NCBI GenBank assembly: GCA_023265875.1
Contig: JAHFSF010000002.1
Span: forward strand, 1 to 42,883
Length of the DNA: 42,883 bases
Source of the DNA: Gammaproteobacteria bacterium
Lineage (GTDB): Bacteria; Pseudomonadota; Gammaproteobacteria; Steroidobacterales; Steroidobacteraceae
Reading direction: 5' to 3'
The notes below the pieces were generated by a model that did no database searches, had not been told where the DNA came from, and worked only from the letters and a program-made list of their open reading frames with translations. The translations under genes were made by a program, and so were the position numbers. This document shows positions 42,779-42,883 of this stretch, one piece after another; the first letter of the stretch is position 1; each line of letters opens with the position of its first letter.

Positions 42779-42883
42779 TCAGCGGACGCGGATGTTTTCG
42801 GTCAGCAGCACATTGATGTCGGCGATACCCTTTGGATCCAGCGTGCCGGCCGCCAATTGCAGGCGCAGCACATTCAGCAGGTA
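42779..42883 (-). CDS. TolC-family outer membrane protein, 3' end only
   Basis: The frame is open from the window edge to a TGA and encodes 34 residues, containing YLLNVLRLQLAAGTLDPKGI and ending LTENIRVR. The LNVLRLxxAAGTL segment is typical of the periplasmic helical end of TolC-family outer membrane channels used by efflux and type I secretion systems. The rest lies outside the window, so the partner transporter cannot be named. Confidence 0.75.
   Translation of the reverse strand, partial: YLLNVLRLQLAAGTLDPKGIADINVLLTENIRVR

Noticed and set aside
1-42883. CRISPR arrays, insertion sequences, prophage, restriction or toxin-antitoxin systems
   Set aside because: No spaced direct repeats, transposase, integrase or defence proteins were found; all large ORFs are accounted for by core genes. 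The EVE protein is the standalone type next to ygfA, not a restriction component.

Overview
The window is about 42.9 kb of GC-rich chromosomal DNA from a gammaproteobacterium, most likely a deep-branching lineage near the Xanthomonadales/Nevskiales/Steroidobacterales. This is an inference from gene order and gene types, not from a phylogeny. Supporting signs are the blocks rsfS-rlmH-maf-rng-yhdP-nitrilase-tldD, darP<>tldE, ygfB-pepP-ubiH-ubiI, and zapA-6S RNA-ygfA. A Vfr/Clp-type CRP, a Coq7-type ubiquinone hydroxylase and a two-subunit glycine decarboxylase fit the same picture. Coding density is very high. I see no insertion sequence, prophage, integrase, CRISPR array or toxin-antitoxin pair, so this is core genome rather than an island.

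Layout: (1) 1-9.1 kb, plus strand: rsfS (3' end), rlmH, maf, rng, yhdP, a nitrilase-family amidase, tldD and a small membrane protein. (2) 9.1-12.0 kb, minus strand: purE-purK followed by an ExeA-like ATPase with a C-terminal FHA domain; upstream of purE is a structured intergenic element. (3) 12.2-16.4 kb: darP divergent from tldE/pmbA, then yihY and purC on minus. (4) 16.5-19.5 kb: djlA and rpe on plus, crp and coq7 on minus. (5) 19.5-21.6 kb: rplM-rpsI-tRNA-Gln(CUG) ending at a strong hairpin; rpiA on minus, preceded by a promoter, a 15-residue lysine-rich micro-ORF and an intrinsic terminator that abuts the rpiA ribosome binding site. (6) 21.7-28 kb: EVE-domain protein, ygfA, 6S RNA, zapA and a ZapB-like coiled-coil gene on minus, divergent from ygfB-pepP-ubiH-ubiI. 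(7) 28-32.9 kb, minus: secreted DUF885 protein, ispG, phhB and an MHS transporter as one tight operon. (8) 33-38 kb, plus: tandem glycine riboswitch with terminator, then gcvT-gcvH-gcvPA-gcvPB-dgkA. (9) 38-42.9 kb: PfkB-family kinase, a large secreted Nma111/Deg7-like protease, a two-domain threonylcarbamoyl-AMP synthase, and the 3' end of a TolC-family gene on minus.

Functionally the window joins ribosome and tRNA maturation (RsfS, RlmH, RNase G, DarP, L13, S9, tRNA-Gln, TsaC), purine synthesis (PurE, PurK, PurC), one-carbon metabolism (glycine cleavage, 5-formyl-THF cyclo-ligase), ubiquinone ring hydroxylation (UbiH, UbiI, Coq7), the pentose phosphate pathway (Rpe, RpiA) and envelope functions (YhdP, DgkA, TolC). 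The points most worth a second look are the lysine micro-ORF/attenuator-like leader of rpiA, the bacterial Nma111-type double protease, the FHA-fused ExeA ATPase in the purEK operon, several start codons that look leaderless, and four convergent gene pairs whose stop codons touch or overlap.
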